Assembly (NCBI RefSeq): GCF_000374045.1 | Contig: NZ_KB893317.1 | Location: forward strand, 1-64,000 | DNA: 64,000 nt | From: Segetibacter koreensis DSM 18137 | Lineage (GTDB): Bacteria > Bacteroidota > Bacteroidia > Chitinophagales > Chitinophagaceae | Direction of reading: 5' to 3' | In this document: positions 25,146 through 34,742 of the stretch, piece by piece | How the letters are laid out: each line of letters opens with the position of its first letter | Position numbering within the stretch: position 1 is the stretch's first letter | The notes under the pieces: generated by a model | Database searches by the model: none | What the model was told of the DNA's origin: nothing | What the model saw: the letters and a program-made list of their open reading frames with translations, nothing else | Position numbers and translations under genes: made by a program

Positions 25146-25715
25146 GACTTTCTAAAATTGAGTTTAATAATTTTTTATTACAATACAACTTTACGACCCG
25201 CTTTTGAGGGGAATCTGTAGAAAAGTGTAAAGTCGTTGTTAAACAGGGGAATTTTATAGTGAAGGGTATTTTTCTACAATCAATTTGAGCCTTTCTACTA
25301 TTTGGTTTAATTACTACTACTTTATAGAGACGGAGTTAGTAAAAGAATATTAAGAATTTGTAAGAATGATTTAAACAAATTATGATAAACAAGTAAAACA
25401 TGCAATGAGAAAATATTTTATTTGATCAAGAATATCGTGTATGACATCAAGAAATAAAAAATTAAAAAAGCAAGAAAAAATAGTATTTTACATTGTAATT
25501 TTTCTTAATAATGAAAAGGCAAAATAATTATGTTTAATTATTGTAAGGCTTTTAGGTCACACAACAACTGTCATTACTTCTGTAAGCTTATCCACTGTTT
25601 TTTTAATCCCTGCTGTTTGTTTAGTTTTTGAGTGGGCATTATTTGGGAAATAATAATCTTAAAGTTATCTAATACATTATATTATCATTCTTTATTATCC
25701 AAATTAAATATACAA
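25146..25715. other. Noncoding stretch between divergent htrA and MBOAT genes
   Basis: About 570 AT-rich bases hold both promoters. The MBOAT reading frame is open from 25632, but codons before the ATG at 25716 encode a stretch without family resemblance. No convincing TAnnTTTG box or stem-loop was found. Confidence 0.45.
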
Positions 25716-27194
25716 ATGCTGTTTAATTCGTTTGAGTTCCTGATTTTTTTTCCAATAGTAACAATCTTGTACTTTCTATTACCCCATAAATTCCGCTGGG
25801 CACTGTTACTATTTGCCAGCTGTGTATTTTATATGTTTTTCAAACCTATTTACATTCTTATATTATTTTTTACTATCGGAATCGATTATGCTGCAGGTTT
25901 ACTAATTGAAAACAGTAAATCTCAGAAACAAAGAAAGTTGTACTTATTATTGAGCTTAATAGCTAATGTAGGCGTTTTAGTTTTTTTTAAATATTTCAAC
26001 TTTTTCAATGATAGCCTTAGTTCTCTTAGTGAGCTTTTTGGGTATAAGAATCCTATTCCTTACCTCACGATTCTACTGCCCATTGGCCTTTCTTTTCATA
26101 CTTTTCAAGCAATGAGTTACACTATTGAAGTTTACAGGGGGCACCAAAAAGCTGAGCATCATCTTGGTATTTATGCCCTGTATGTAATGTTTTATCCTCA
26201 ACTAGTAGCTGGACCAATTGAAAGACCTCAAAATGTATTGCATCAGTTTCATGAAAAACATTATTTTAATTATCAAATGGCATCAGATGGACTTAAATTA
26301 ATGGCGTGGGGATTATTTAAAAAAGTAGTAATTGCCGATAGATTAATGCTGGCGGTAGACTCCGTCTATAATAATCCTACTCAATATCATGGTTTGCCAT
26401 TAATAATAGCCACTGTATTTTTCGCTTTCCAGATATATTGTGATTTTTCAGGTTATTCTGATATAGCCATTGGCTCAGCAAAAGTAATGGGTTTCAACTT
26501 GATGAAGAATTTCAAACAGCCGTACTTTGCCAAAAGTGTTAAGGAGTTTTGGGGCCGTTGGCATATCTCCTTATCTACTTGGTTCCGGGATTACCTTTAT
26601 ATTCCATTGGGTGGAAACCGAGTTGGTAAATGGCATTGGTATTATAATATTTTCATTGTATTTTTAATAAGCGGACTTTGGCACGGTGCTAATTGGACTT
26701 TCATTATATGGGGCTGCCTTCATGGTTTTTACCAAGTATTCGGGCAAACTACTGAAACCTGCCGTAACATCTTAGTTAGGCGAATTGGATTAACTAGGTT
26801 TCCCGTTTTTTATTTGTTAGTACAAATTGGAACAACATTCGGATTGGTCACTTTTGCCTGGATTTTCTTTAGGGCCAATTCTATAACAGATGCTTTTTAC
26901 ATTAGTAGTCATATGTTTACTGGATTATTTGATGGCCTGAGCCCTGTTAAAAATAATGCTTTTGTTCGTACTAACCCTCTTTTGCTGGGCCAAAGCCTTC
27001 CAATGATTTCTCTTGCGTTTGTTTTACTTTCCTTGCTAGTACTTTTAGAGTATTTGCAAAATGAGGTAAGCTTTTTAATTCGGATTAAACAATATTCTTT
27101 TCCTGTTCGAATTGCCATATATAATTTAGTAATAATATCTATTTTGCTTTTAGGAAGCTTTGCAAAAGTAAAATTTATATATTTTCAGTTTTGA
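25716..27194 (+). CDS. MBOAT O-acyltransferase (AlgI-like)
   Basis: This 492-residue integral membrane protein has about ten hydrophobic segments. Family motifs are LLPIGLSFHTFQAMSY, the block FWGRWHISLSTWFRDYLYIP and the catalytic His at 323 in SGLWHGANWTFIIWG. AlgI-type proteins take an acyl group, usually acetyl, from a cytosolic donor and pass it across the membrane for transfer to exopolysaccharide or cell-wall polymer. The next gene starts after one base and encodes an SGNH protein, the usual periplasmic partner. No alginate or teichoic acid genes are near, so the acylated polymer is unknown. Confidence 0.9.
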   Translation: MLFNSFEFLIFFPIVTILYFLLPHKFRWALLLFASCVFYMFFKPIYILILFFTIGIDYAAGLLIENSKSQKQRKLYLLLSLIANVGVLVFFKYFNFFNDSLSSLSELFGYKNPIPYLTILLPIGLSFHTFQAMSYTIEVYRGHQKAEHHLGIYALYVMFYPQLVAGPIERPQNVLHQFHEKHYFNYQMASDGLKLMAWGLFKKVVIADRLMLAVDSVYNNPTQYHGLPLIIATVFFAFQIYCDFSGYSDIAIGSAKVMGFNLMKNFKQPYFAKSVKEFWGRWHISLSTWFRDYLYIPLGGNRVGKWHWYYNIFIVFLISGLWHGANWTFIIWGCLHGFYQVFGQTTETCRNILVRRIGLTRFPVFYLLVQIGTTFGLVTFAWIFFRANSITDAFYISSHMFTGLFDGLSPVKNNAFVRTNPLLLGQSLPMISLAFVLLSLLVLLEYLQNEVSFLIRIKQYSFPVRIAIYNLVIISILLLGSFAKVKFIYFQF

Positions 27195-27195
27195 C

Positions 27196-28185
27196 ATGAA
27201 AAAATTAATAAAGACAATTCTTATTTTATTATTTACAAGTATAATTAGCTATGCTGCTGTAATTTGCATTGCCCTTGCCTTACATATAAATGGCTGGTTT
27301 CCAGACAACAAAATTTTATCGGGGGAAGGATTTACTCTTTTAAAAACACGGGAAATAAAAAAATATTCTAGTATTGACGTCCTCTTCTTAGGCTCTTCTC
27401 ATGTTTATCGCGGAGTTGATACAAGGCTTTTTGAAAGAAGTGGTATTAAGGCTTTTAATTTTGGAACTTCTTCACAAAGTCCATATAATTCTTATTTCTT
27501 ATTAAAGGAATATATGTCAGTTGTCAAACCTAAGTATGTTGTATTAGATTTATTTTGGGGTGTAAGTTATGGAGATGGCACAGAGTCTACAATTGATCTT
27601 ATATCTAATCACGAATTAACATCTACTATAATTAAAATGGCAGTAAGAACACATAACATGGTAACAATTCGCAACTTAGTCGCCGTCTCTTTATCCCGCT
27701 TATTCAAGCCATTAAAAACAATTGAAGTAAAACAAGAAAGTCTTCATGCTGACATTTATAACCTAGGGGGCTTTGTTGCCTCAGGATATAATGATACAGA
27801 AAAGTACAAACAGGAGTTTGGACATGTAAATTCTAAAATACAACCACCGGCACATATTCAATTAGAATATATAAATAAAATTATTGCTTTATGTAAAGCA
27901 AGTAACGCAAAACTTATGTTTATATTAGTTCCGGTTACAAAGGAGTTTAAGAATAAATTGAATAATTATAAGGAATACACAAATGCAATTTCTGATATTG
28001 CTAATAAAAACAACATTGTTTTTATCGACTATAATGAAAACAGAAAGCTTTCACTTTCTTGGACTAATGATTATACAGATTTTCATCATTTGAATACTGA
28101 TGGAGCTCAAAAGTTTACTAAACTGCTTCTAAATGATTTTAATGCTTTTCTGTATGAAAAGCAGGATACTATCGCCTCACATTAA
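27196..28185 (+). CDS. Membrane-anchored SGNH-fold protein, AlgJ/DltD-like partner
   Basis: This 329-residue protein has an N-terminal membrane anchor (residues 5-29) and a periplasmic SGNH-like domain. Block I is LFLGSSHVYRG (candidate nucleophile S67 or S68) and the last block is DYTDFHHLNTDGAQKF, with D295 and His 297 or 298. Partners of MBOAT enzymes of this type complete the transfer of the acyl group to the polymer. It starts immediately after the MBOAT gene, so the two are surely co-transcribed. Overall identity to any named member is too low to give a symbol. Confidence 0.75.
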   Translation: MKKLIKTILILLFTSIISYAAVICIALALHINGWFPDNKILSGEGFTLLKTREIKKYSSIDVLFLGSSHVYRGVDTRLFERSGIKAFNFGTSSQSPYNSYFLLKEYMSVVKPKYVVLDLFWGVSYGDGTESTIDLISNHELTSTIIKMAVRTHNMVTIRNLVAVSLSRLFKPLKTIEVKQESLHADIYNLGGFVASGYNDTEKYKQEFGHVNSKIQPPAHIQLEYINKIIALCKASNAKLMFILVPVTKEFKNKLNNYKEYTNAISDIANKNNIVFIDYNENRKLSLSWTNDYTDFHHLNTDGAQKFTKLLLNDFNAFLYEKQDTIASH

Positions 28186-28407
28186 AATAAGTTAATGGCT
28201 CTGAAGACAGGGGTAACTGTTGAATTTCAGGCGTATCTGGTTTTGCGTAAAGTTATTTGGCTTGAAAAACCATTTATTGTTTAGAGACACCTAATGCATT
28301 TAAATTTTTATGCCCTGCTTCTTTCATCATAGCACGCCACAATTTTGTTTCCAACATCGTTAGCATATATATTCAGGAATTGGAAAGCACTGATTATGAT
28401 TAAAAAA

Positions 28408-28461
28408 AATTGTGTAACCGAAAGGTTTCTTATATATTTGTAACCGATCAGTTACACAATT
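28408..28461 (+). promoter_or_regulatory. Promoter with palindromic operator of the arsR-like gene
   Basis: A perfect 11-bp inverted repeat (AATTGTGTAAC at 28408-28418 with 28451-28461) frames the -7 box TATATTTG (28433-28440); a TTG at 28410-28412 lies 20 bases upstream as the -33 element. In addition TGTAACCGA occurs twice as a direct repeat (28413-28421 and 28439-28447), 26 bases apart. The layout, upstream of a repressor gene, strongly suggests autoregulation. Confidence 0.7.
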
Positions 28462-28470
28462 TTTTTACAA

Positions 28471-28821
28471 ATGCGGAGAGATGTATTTCAGGCGATCGCC
28501 GACCCTACAAGAAGAGAAATCTTGAGTATGATTGCAAATCAATCATTAAATCTGAATGCTGTAGCAGAAAAATTTGAAATCAGCAGGCCAGCTATTTCAA
28601 AACATATAAAAATACTTTCCGAATGCGGGCTAATAGTTATTAAACAAAAAGGCAGAGAACGATATTGTGAAGCAAAACTTCAAAAATTGAATGAAGTGTC
28701 TGCGTGGGTTGAACAATACAAAGTTTTCTGGACAAAGAAATTAGACGCTCTTGAAAGTTTTTTAGCTAAAGAAACTGCTTCAGCAAACAAACGCAAACCT
28801 ATAAAAACATCAAAAAAATAA
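28471..28821 (+). CDS. ArsR-family transcriptional regulator
   Basis: This 116-residue winged-helix regulator begins MRRDVFQAIADPTRREIL, the classic ArsR N-terminus, with the recognition helix in FEISRPAISKHIKIL and the wing in LIVIKQKGRERYCEA. No metal-binding Cys pair (ELCVCDL type) is present, so it belongs to the non-metal branch commonly paired with AHSA1/SRPBCC proteins. That is what follows at 28995. The Lys-rich C-terminus is unstructured. A palindrome and direct repeats in its own promoter suggest that it represses itself and probably the next gene. Confidence 0.9.
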   Translation: MRRDVFQAIADPTRREILSMIANQSLNLNAVAEKFEISRPAISKHIKILSECGLIVIKQKGRERYCEAKLQKLNEVSAWVEQYKVFWTKKLDALESFLAKETASANKRKPIKTSKK

Positions 28822-28994
28822 TTGAACAGGTTGATAAAGATCTTTTTAAAACAAACTGTCTGTGTACTACTTTTAAGAGAGACTTTAATTTAATTATTAA
28901 AAAGGTAAATAAGAATCTCAAAACAAGGAAACTGGAAAATAGCTGAAACTATGTTTATACCTATAAATGATCTTCAACATAAAAATGTATAAAA

Positions 28995-29441
28995 ATGAAA
29001 AATGAACCATTTGTTATCGAACGTACTTTCAATGCATCCATTGAAAATGTCTGGAAAGCCATTACAGACAGAGATCAGATGAAGCAGTGGTATTTTGATA
29101 TTTCAGAATTTAAGCCCGAAGTTGGTTTTGAGTTCGAGTTTGAAGGAGGAAGTGAAAATAGGCGCTACCTGCATAAATGCACGATAACGGAAGTTGTAGC
29201 GGGTAAAAAGCTGAGCCACAGCTGGCAATATGAGGGTTACGAGGGAAAGTCGTTTGTAACGTTTGAACTATTTCCGGAAGGCGACAAAACGAGACTAAAG
29301 CTTACTCACGAAGGCCTGGAAACGTTCCCAGGAGACAACAAGGATTTTGCAAAAGAAAGTTTTGTTGCAGGATGGACATATATCATCGGCGAGTCGTTGA
29401 AAAAATATCTGGAAAAAACCAGCATTAAGGAATCTGTTTAA
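28995..29441 (+). CDS. SRPBCC/AHSA1-like protein
   Basis: This is a 148-residue START-like helix-grip protein. Family marks are VIERTFNASIENVWKAITD, MKQWYFDISEFKPEVGFEFE, LSHSWQYEGYEGKSFVTFEL and LKLTHEGLE, with a final amphipathic helix. Such proteins bind small hydrophobic ligands or act as Hsp90 co-chaperone-like domains; the substrate is unknown. It lies 173 bases after the ArsR gene. This gene pair, with the regulator first, is very common in bacteria and often forms one regulatory unit. Confidence 0.85.
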   Translation: MKNEPFVIERTFNASIENVWKAITDRDQMKQWYFDISEFKPEVGFEFEFEGGSENRRYLHKCTITEVVAGKKLSHSWQYEGYEGKSFVTFELFPEGDKTRLKLTHEGLETFPGDNKDFAKESFVAGWTYIIGESLKKYLEKTSIKESV

Positions 29442-29647
29442 AATAACCCGGATCTAATTGCAAAAATGAAGGTAACAGGTGTTTTGGATTCTTAGAGTTT
29501 AACGCAATAAACGTTTTTGCTTGATGCCGCTTTACAAGCGATGCTACTTCTACAACCAGATAATATATCTATAAGTTTCCGAGGTAGGGTTAGAACTTTC
29601 TGTCCTTGCAGTATAATTGGGGTAGCAATGGCACAATCAACTTCTGG

Positions 29648-29968
29648 TTAGTTAAGTTCACATTGTTGGTGAATACCTGCTTTTAGACGCTTTAAGATAG
29701 AATCTCTTTTTTCAAAGAATATAACAATGTCATTAAAATCAGGAACCAATACCTCGCCTTCATTTTGTTGTAATGTTTCTCGGCCTGCTACTACATCAAA
29801 AATGTGTGTAAACATAGCCGACTTTGCCTTATATCCTAGCGGCTCCTTAGTGTTTGAATAAACAAGATAATTCATATCATATATTATCGTGTTCAGTTCG
29901 TATTTTTTGTCTTTTGCACCAATGAATCTCTTAGCCATTTCATTGGCAATGCTTGTAATAGTTGCCAT
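29648..29968 (-). CDS. Hypothetical protein of 106 residues
   Basis: It starts at the ATG at 29968 (MATITSIANEMAKRFIGAKD) and ends KRLKAGIHQQCELN. It is soluble, with mixed helix and strand and no signal peptide or recognisable motif. Codon use looks native and the frame is clean. Its neighbours, an AHSA1 protein and an S9 peptidase, lie on the opposite strand and give no clue. The upstream AT-rich gap is its probable promoter region. Confidence 0.5.
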   Translation of the reverse strand: MATITSIANEMAKRFIGAKDKKYELNTIIYDMNYLVYSNTKEPLGYKAKSAMFTHIFDVVAGRETLQQNEGEVLVPDFNDIVIFFEKRDSILKRLKAGIHQQCELN

Positions 29969-30185
29969 TTTATTGATTTATGAGGGTTAAAAAGTGTATT
30001 GAGGCTAAGCAATTCATAATAAATATAACCTATTTTTTCCGTTTTTACAATTATTGCCGTCTTTTTCTTACATGTGATTATTAATAATTTATTATCCATA
30101 AGTCTATAACTATAACTGATTTTCTTAGATTATATTGTTTAGGCAGAAGAATTTTTTCCCTTATTTTTACGAGGTTATATTACTT

Positions 30186-32201
30186 ATGAAAAGAACTTCA
30201 TTCCTATTTAGCCTTTTGGTGATTTTGTCATCTAATTCGTTTTCCCAGGCAACCAGGCGCCATTTAGTTCCGGGAGATGTTTATCGAATACAAACCCTCA
30301 GTGATGCTAACATTTCACCTGATGGCCAGTGGATTGCTTATACAGTCAGCTCCATTGATTCAGCTAAGGACAAGCGGAACACAGATATCTGGATGGTTAG
30401 TCTGGATGGTAAACAAACAGTTCAACTAACCAGCAGCCCCGATAATGAAAGTAACCCGCGGTGGAGCCCGGATGGAAAATACATTTCTTTTACTGCAGCG
30501 AGACCTTCAGGTGGTTCACAGGTATGGTTACTTGACAGGCGCGGAGGTGAAGGCGTTCAATTGACTAATGCAAAGGGTGATTTAAATAGCTACAGCTGGA
30601 GCCCTGACGGCAAAAAGCTTGCGTTGGTAATGAAAGATCCAAAGGATACATCTAAAACAAAACCTCCTGAGCCATATATAATAAATAAGTTCCGCTTTAA
30701 ACAGGACATAACCGGTTATCAATCTGATACCAGCAGAACGCATTTGTACTTGTTTGATGTAGCTTCAAAAAAAATAACACAACAACTCACTAGTGGTATT
30801 TATAGTGAGACTGACCCTACCTGGAGCCCTGATGGAACCAAAATATCTTTCGTGAGCAACCGTACAGAAGATCCTGATAGAAATGAAAATACTGATATCT
30901 GGATAATGGATATAACGAAGGGGGCAGTCGCTAAAAAGCTCACTACCTGGAACGGAGGCGACTCTGATCCGCAATGGAGTCCTGACGGTAAAACAATAGC
31001 TTATGTCAGAACTACCTCTGATGCCACTTTTGAAATGTACGATCAAACCTCTCTTTATATCATAAATGCTAATGGAGGTGAACCTAAGCCAGTAACTTTG
31101 ACGTTAGACCGCCCGGTTACTAATCCAAGATGGTCAAGGGACGGAAAAAGTATTGCGTTTTTGGTTGCTGATAACATGCAACGATATGTGTCATCTTACG
31201 ATGTGGCTAAAGGAACCTTGAAAACAATTGCACGCGGAGACAGAAGCTTCAGTTCTATTGAGGCAGCGCCGAAAGGCAATTGGGTAGCTTTTATGTCTGA
31301 ACCTCAATTACCTTCGGAGTTATTTGCAATTGAAGGCTCAAACGTTAGGAGACTTACTACTGAGCAAAATGAATTTATAGACTCTATAGCACTGGCGACA
31401 GTCGAAAAATTTACTTCAAAAAGTAAAGATGGAACATTGGTATCGGGTCTTATTTATTATCCTCCCGGCATGTCAAAAGAAAAGATGCCTTTAATTTTTT
31501 ATATTCATGGCGGACCTGCAGCTCAAGACGAATTCACTTTTGATTTAACAAGGCAAATGTTTGCAGCACACGGTTACGCCGTAGCTGCAGTCAATTACCG
31601 GGGAAGCCTTGGGCGCGGTATCGAATTTTCAAGGACCATATCTGGCAACTGGGGAAATAAAGAAGTGATGGATATACTCGGCGCAGCAGATTATCTTGTT
31701 GCCAAAGGAGTCGCAGACTCTGCGAGAATGGGCATTTCAGGTTGGAGTTACGGCGGCATATTAACTGATTATACCATAGCCTCAGATACACGCTTTAAAG
31801 TTGCCAGCAGCGGCGCAGGGGTAGCAGCTCCGCTATCTTTATATGGTGTTGATCAATACATTAACCAGTATGTAAATGAAATCGGCTTGCCATGGAAAGA
31901 CAATAATATTGAGAAATATCTGAAGTTATCTTATCCTTTTTTGCACGCGGACAGGATAAAAACACCGACGCAATTTATGGTGGGTGAAAAAGATTTTAAT
32001 GTACCTGCGGTTGGCAGTGAGCAAATGTACCAGGCGTTGCGCTCTCTTGATATTCCAACAGAGTTATTAATTTATCCAGGTCAGTATCATGGCTTTACTC
32101 AACCAAGTTTTATAAAAGACCGCTTTGAAAGATATTTTGCCTGGTTTGATAAATATCTTAAACCTCTTAATAAAGGAAATACAACCGTTTCAAACAATTA
32201 A
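30186..32201 (+). CDS. S9-family peptidase (acylaminoacyl/dipeptidyl peptidase type)
   Basis: This 671-residue exported peptidase has a signal peptide at residues 1-20 (MKRTSFLFSLLVILSSNSFS). A WD40-like beta-propeller follows, built of PD40 repeats with the recurring SPDGKxIxF pattern (WSPDGKYISFTAA, WSPDGTKISFVSN). The alpha/beta-hydrolase domain from about residue 420 has triad S521 (GISGWSYGG), D603 (GEKDFNVP) and H635 (GQYHGF), with an oxyanion loop at FYIHGGPAAQDEF. The propeller restricts entry to short peptides. The ATG at 30186 is chosen because it opens the signal peptide. It ends at a bidirectional terminator. Confidence 0.92.
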   Translation: MKRTSFLFSLLVILSSNSFSQATRRHLVPGDVYRIQTLSDANISPDGQWIAYTVSSIDSAKDKRNTDIWMVSLDGKQTVQLTSSPDNESNPRWSPDGKYISFTAARPSGGSQVWLLDRRGGEGVQLTNAKGDLNSYSWSPDGKKLALVMKDPKDTSKTKPPEPYIINKFRFKQDITGYQSDTSRTHLYLFDVASKKITQQLTSGIYSETDPTWSPDGTKISFVSNRTEDPDRNENTDIWIMDITKGAVAKKLTTWNGGDSDPQWSPDGKTIAYVRTTSDATFEMYDQTSLYIINANGGEPKPVTLTLDRPVTNPRWSRDGKSIAFLVADNMQRYVSSYDVAKGTLKTIARGDRSFSSIEAAPKGNWVAFMSEPQLPSELFAIEGSNVRRLTTEQNEFIDSIALATVEKFTSKSKDGTLVSGLIYYPPGMSKEKMPLIFYIHGGPAAQDEFTFDLTRQMFAAHGYAVAAVNYRGSLGRGIEFSRTISGNWGNKEVMDILGAADYLVAKGVADSARMGISGWSYGGILTDYTIASDTRFKVASSGAGVAAPLSLYGVDQYINQYVNEIGLPWKDNNIEKYLKLSYPFLHADRIKTPTQFMVGEKDFNVPAVGSEQMYQALRSLDIPTELLIYPGQYHGFTQPSFIKDRFERYFAWFDKYLKPLNKGNTTVSNN

Positions 32202-32214
32202 TAAAAAAATTATC

Positions 32215-32257
32215 ACTTTTTCTGCATTTTGAAATTAATTTAAGATGCAGAAAAAGT
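32215..32257. terminator. Bidirectional terminator
   Basis: A perfect 13-bp inverted repeat (ACTTTTTCTGCAT at 32215-32227 with 32245-32257) lies between the convergent S9 peptidase and sensor kinase genes. On the minus strand it is followed by TGATAA and then seven T residues. Confidence 0.75.
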
Positions 32258-32306
32258 TTGTTGTTTTGCCGTACTGTATAATGTGTACCGGGTCACTTAC
32301 TTGTTC

Positions 32307-34742
32307 TTATAAGGTTATTAAAAACGTAGTTCCTTTATCAACTTCACTTTGTACTTCTATCGAGCCGCCCAGAGCTGTTATTTGAGATTTAATTAAAAAA
32401 AGGCCTAATCCCTTTCCTTCAGCAGAGTTGTGAAAGCGTTGATACATTCCGAAAAGTTTATTCATATGCCTTTTCTCTATGCCTGAGCCATTGTCTGAAA
32501 AAGTAAGTAATGTTCTGTCTCTTAAGGTTTTTTCTGTTGTTATTTCAATATGTAATTTGCGGTCTGGTGAGCGGTATTTGAAGGAATTGGTAAGCAGGTT
32601 TTGAATAATGCTTTCTAAATAATATTTGTTTGACTTTACGACAGACACGTTTAATCGTAAGCTAATTTCAGGTTTTATTTTTTCGATGTCATCGTGCAGA
32701 TCATTTTCTACTTTTTTAATCACTTTATTTATATCCACATCCTGCAATTCAACATTTTTATTTTTTATAACCAAAACCTGCGAAAGGTGATCGATCGTTT
32801 CTTTTAACTGTGAAGTGGAAGTTCTGATCATCTCAATTAATTGCTTGTTATAATCGTCGAGAGTTGAGTAGTGCATCACATCTAAAATGCCGAGTAAGTT
32901 GGCGAGAGGTGCACGAAAGTTATGAGATGTTATAAACGAAAACTGCTGCAGATCTTCAATATTTTTCTTAAAAACAGTCACGTCTTGCATAGCACCCACC
33001 ATTCTGTAGGGCTTGTTATTTTTATCACGAAGTAAGAGGCCTTTGTCTAACACATTTGCATAAGTGTTGTCGGCCTTTATATACCTGAACTCCTCAGACC
33101 ACCTGGTTTCACTTTCGCTGTTTATAACCTGGTAAAGGTGTTTCACTACCTTTTCTTTATCATCAGGATGAATATTATTGATCCATGAATCTATGTCAGG
33201 CTTCACGTTACTCAACTGGTAACCAAATAAGGTTTCAAAGCCTTCTCCCCACATCAGTCTTCCCGAATGTAGGTCCCAATCCCACATAGCATCTGCTGTT
33301 GCCTTGCCTGCAAGCTTAAACCACTCAATGCTTTCCAATTCAAGATTTGCTTTCTTTAAGTCTGTTTCAAGTTTTTTTCTTTCAGTGATATCAAAAACTG
33401 TAGATCGGCTATATTGAAAATTTTGGTTCTCATCCAACACCGCGGAAGAATTAATGATAACAAAAAGTTTTGTCTTGTCCTTTCTGACAAAAGTTAATTC
33501 TTTATCCTTTAAGATGCCATTTAGTTTAAAAAGCGGAAAATTTCTTTCAAAATTATCAATGCTATCTTCTGTAAGAATGCTTTTAAATGATTTGCCCATT
33601 AATTCTTCCTTTGTATAGCCTAACCAATCTAGAGTCGTTTTATTAATATTTACAAAGTTTCCGTCTAAATTTAAAGAATAGTAACCGCAGGGCGCATTGT
33701 CGTATAAGTCGTGTATTAAGTCGGCCTGTTTCTTTAATTCTGTAATGTTGGTTGATATGCCACAAAGTGCATAAACTTTGTTGTCAGTATGATATAAAGG
33801 AGACTTTATAGATATGTAATATTGCTTTTTGCCATCAAATTCTCCTTTCTCCTCGACTTCTACTGTTCGTTGCTGAGCAAATACCATGTCGTCCGTTTCC
33901 TGGAATGCTTTAGCTATCTCATTTGGAAAAAGTTCAAAATTAGTTTTCCCAATTATATCATCTTTACCCAGCCCTACAAGCCTTTCAAAGCTTTTATTTA
34001 CAAGTGCAAATTTTCCTTTCAGATCTTTAACATATATAAGAGAAGTTGTGTTATCAATTATTGATTGAAGTAGTTGCTTACTTTCTAGGAGTAAATCCTG
34101 TGCTTCTTTTCTGTCTTTTAAGTTGAAAAAAATTAAAACTGATGATAAAAGGATTGCTATAGTAATGGCAAGCAGTTGTAACCTAAAAGTTTTACTAAAG
34201 GCTGTAATATTTTTATTATAGGCATCTTTTCTTATTTTCAACAAGCCCTTTTCTTCCGTTTGTATTTGCTCTACTAACGATCGTATCTGCTCCATCGTAT
34301 TCAAATCAAACCCTTTTGCTATTAAGCTTTCAGCAACCTCCATTCCGGCTTCTCTTCTTTTTTTTATTACTAATTCTGAAAATCCGATTTTTTCTTTTAA
34401 GAGGTAAAATAATTGAATGACGCGTATCCTCTGTGGCGGGTTATCTTTTATTAGTTTTTTTAGCGTTTCATGTTTAAGCAGTATCGTTTTTTTAGCTTCG
34501 TAAAAGGGAAGTACAAATTGTTTCTTGTTTGTAAGCACAAAAGATTGCATGCTCGTTTCTATATACTGGCTAAGAGCCAATATTTCCTCCGAGGTAAGCA
34601 GAACTTGTTGGGTATGCTCAATTGCTTCAACCGTTTCCGTGTATTTGAGACTGTTTCTATAGGATGCATCGGCTAGAAGAATAACACTAACGCAAATCAA
34701 AAAAAAACCGATTATGATATTATTTAAAAAAGAAATCCTCAT
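32307..34742 (-). CDS. CHASE3-PAS sensor histidine kinase
   Basis: This 811-residue membrane kinase has two TM helices (about 8-26 and 190-207) flanking an all-helical CHASE3-like periplasmic domain (TSEEILALSQYIETSMQSFV). Three cytoplasmic PAS domains follow (starting near IDNTTSLIYVKD, YDNAPCGYYSLNLDG and ATADAMWDWDLHSGR, the last of PAS_3 type with a PAC motif). The dimerisation helix carries the His in FITSHNFRAPLANLLG, and the ATPase domain has NLLTNSFKYRSP and GKGLGLFLIKSQ. No receiver domain or adjacent regulator is present, so it is an orphan kinase. PAS cofactors cannot be inferred. Confidence 0.88.
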   Translation of the reverse strand: MRISFLNNIIIGFFLICVSVILLADASYRNSLKYTETVEAIEHTQQVLLTSEEILALSQYIETSMQSFVLTNKKQFVLPFYEAKKTILLKHETLKKLIKDNPPQRIRVIQLFYLLKEKIGFSELVIKKRREAGMEVAESLIAKGFDLNTMEQIRSLVEQIQTEEKGLLKIRKDAYNKNITAFSKTFRLQLLAITIAILLSSVLIFFNLKDRKEAQDLLLESKQLLQSIIDNTTSLIYVKDLKGKFALVNKSFERLVGLGKDDIIGKTNFELFPNEIAKAFQETDDMVFAQQRTVEVEEKGEFDGKKQYYISIKSPLYHTDNKVYALCGISTNITELKKQADLIHDLYDNAPCGYYSLNLDGNFVNINKTTLDWLGYTKEELMGKSFKSILTEDSIDNFERNFPLFKLNGILKDKELTFVRKDKTKLFVIINSSAVLDENQNFQYSRSTVFDITERKKLETDLKKANLELESIEWFKLAGKATADAMWDWDLHSGRLMWGEGFETLFGYQLSNVKPDIDSWINNIHPDDKEKVVKHLYQVINSESETRWSEEFRYIKADNTYANVLDKGLLLRDKNNKPYRMVGAMQDVTVFKKNIEDLQQFSFITSHNFRAPLANLLGILDVMHYSTLDDYNKQLIEMIRTSTSQLKETIDHLSQVLVIKNKNVELQDVDINKVIKKVENDLHDDIEKIKPEISLRLNVSVVKSNKYYLESIIQNLLTNSFKYRSPDRKLHIEITTEKTLRDRTLLTFSDNGSGIEKRHMNKLFGMYQRFHNSAEGKGLGLFLIKSQITALGGSIEVQSEVDKGTTFLITL

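Noticed and set aside
29893-30099. Frame of 68 codons on the minus strand
   Set aside because: It overlaps the start of the 106-residue gene in another frame and has no recognisable features.
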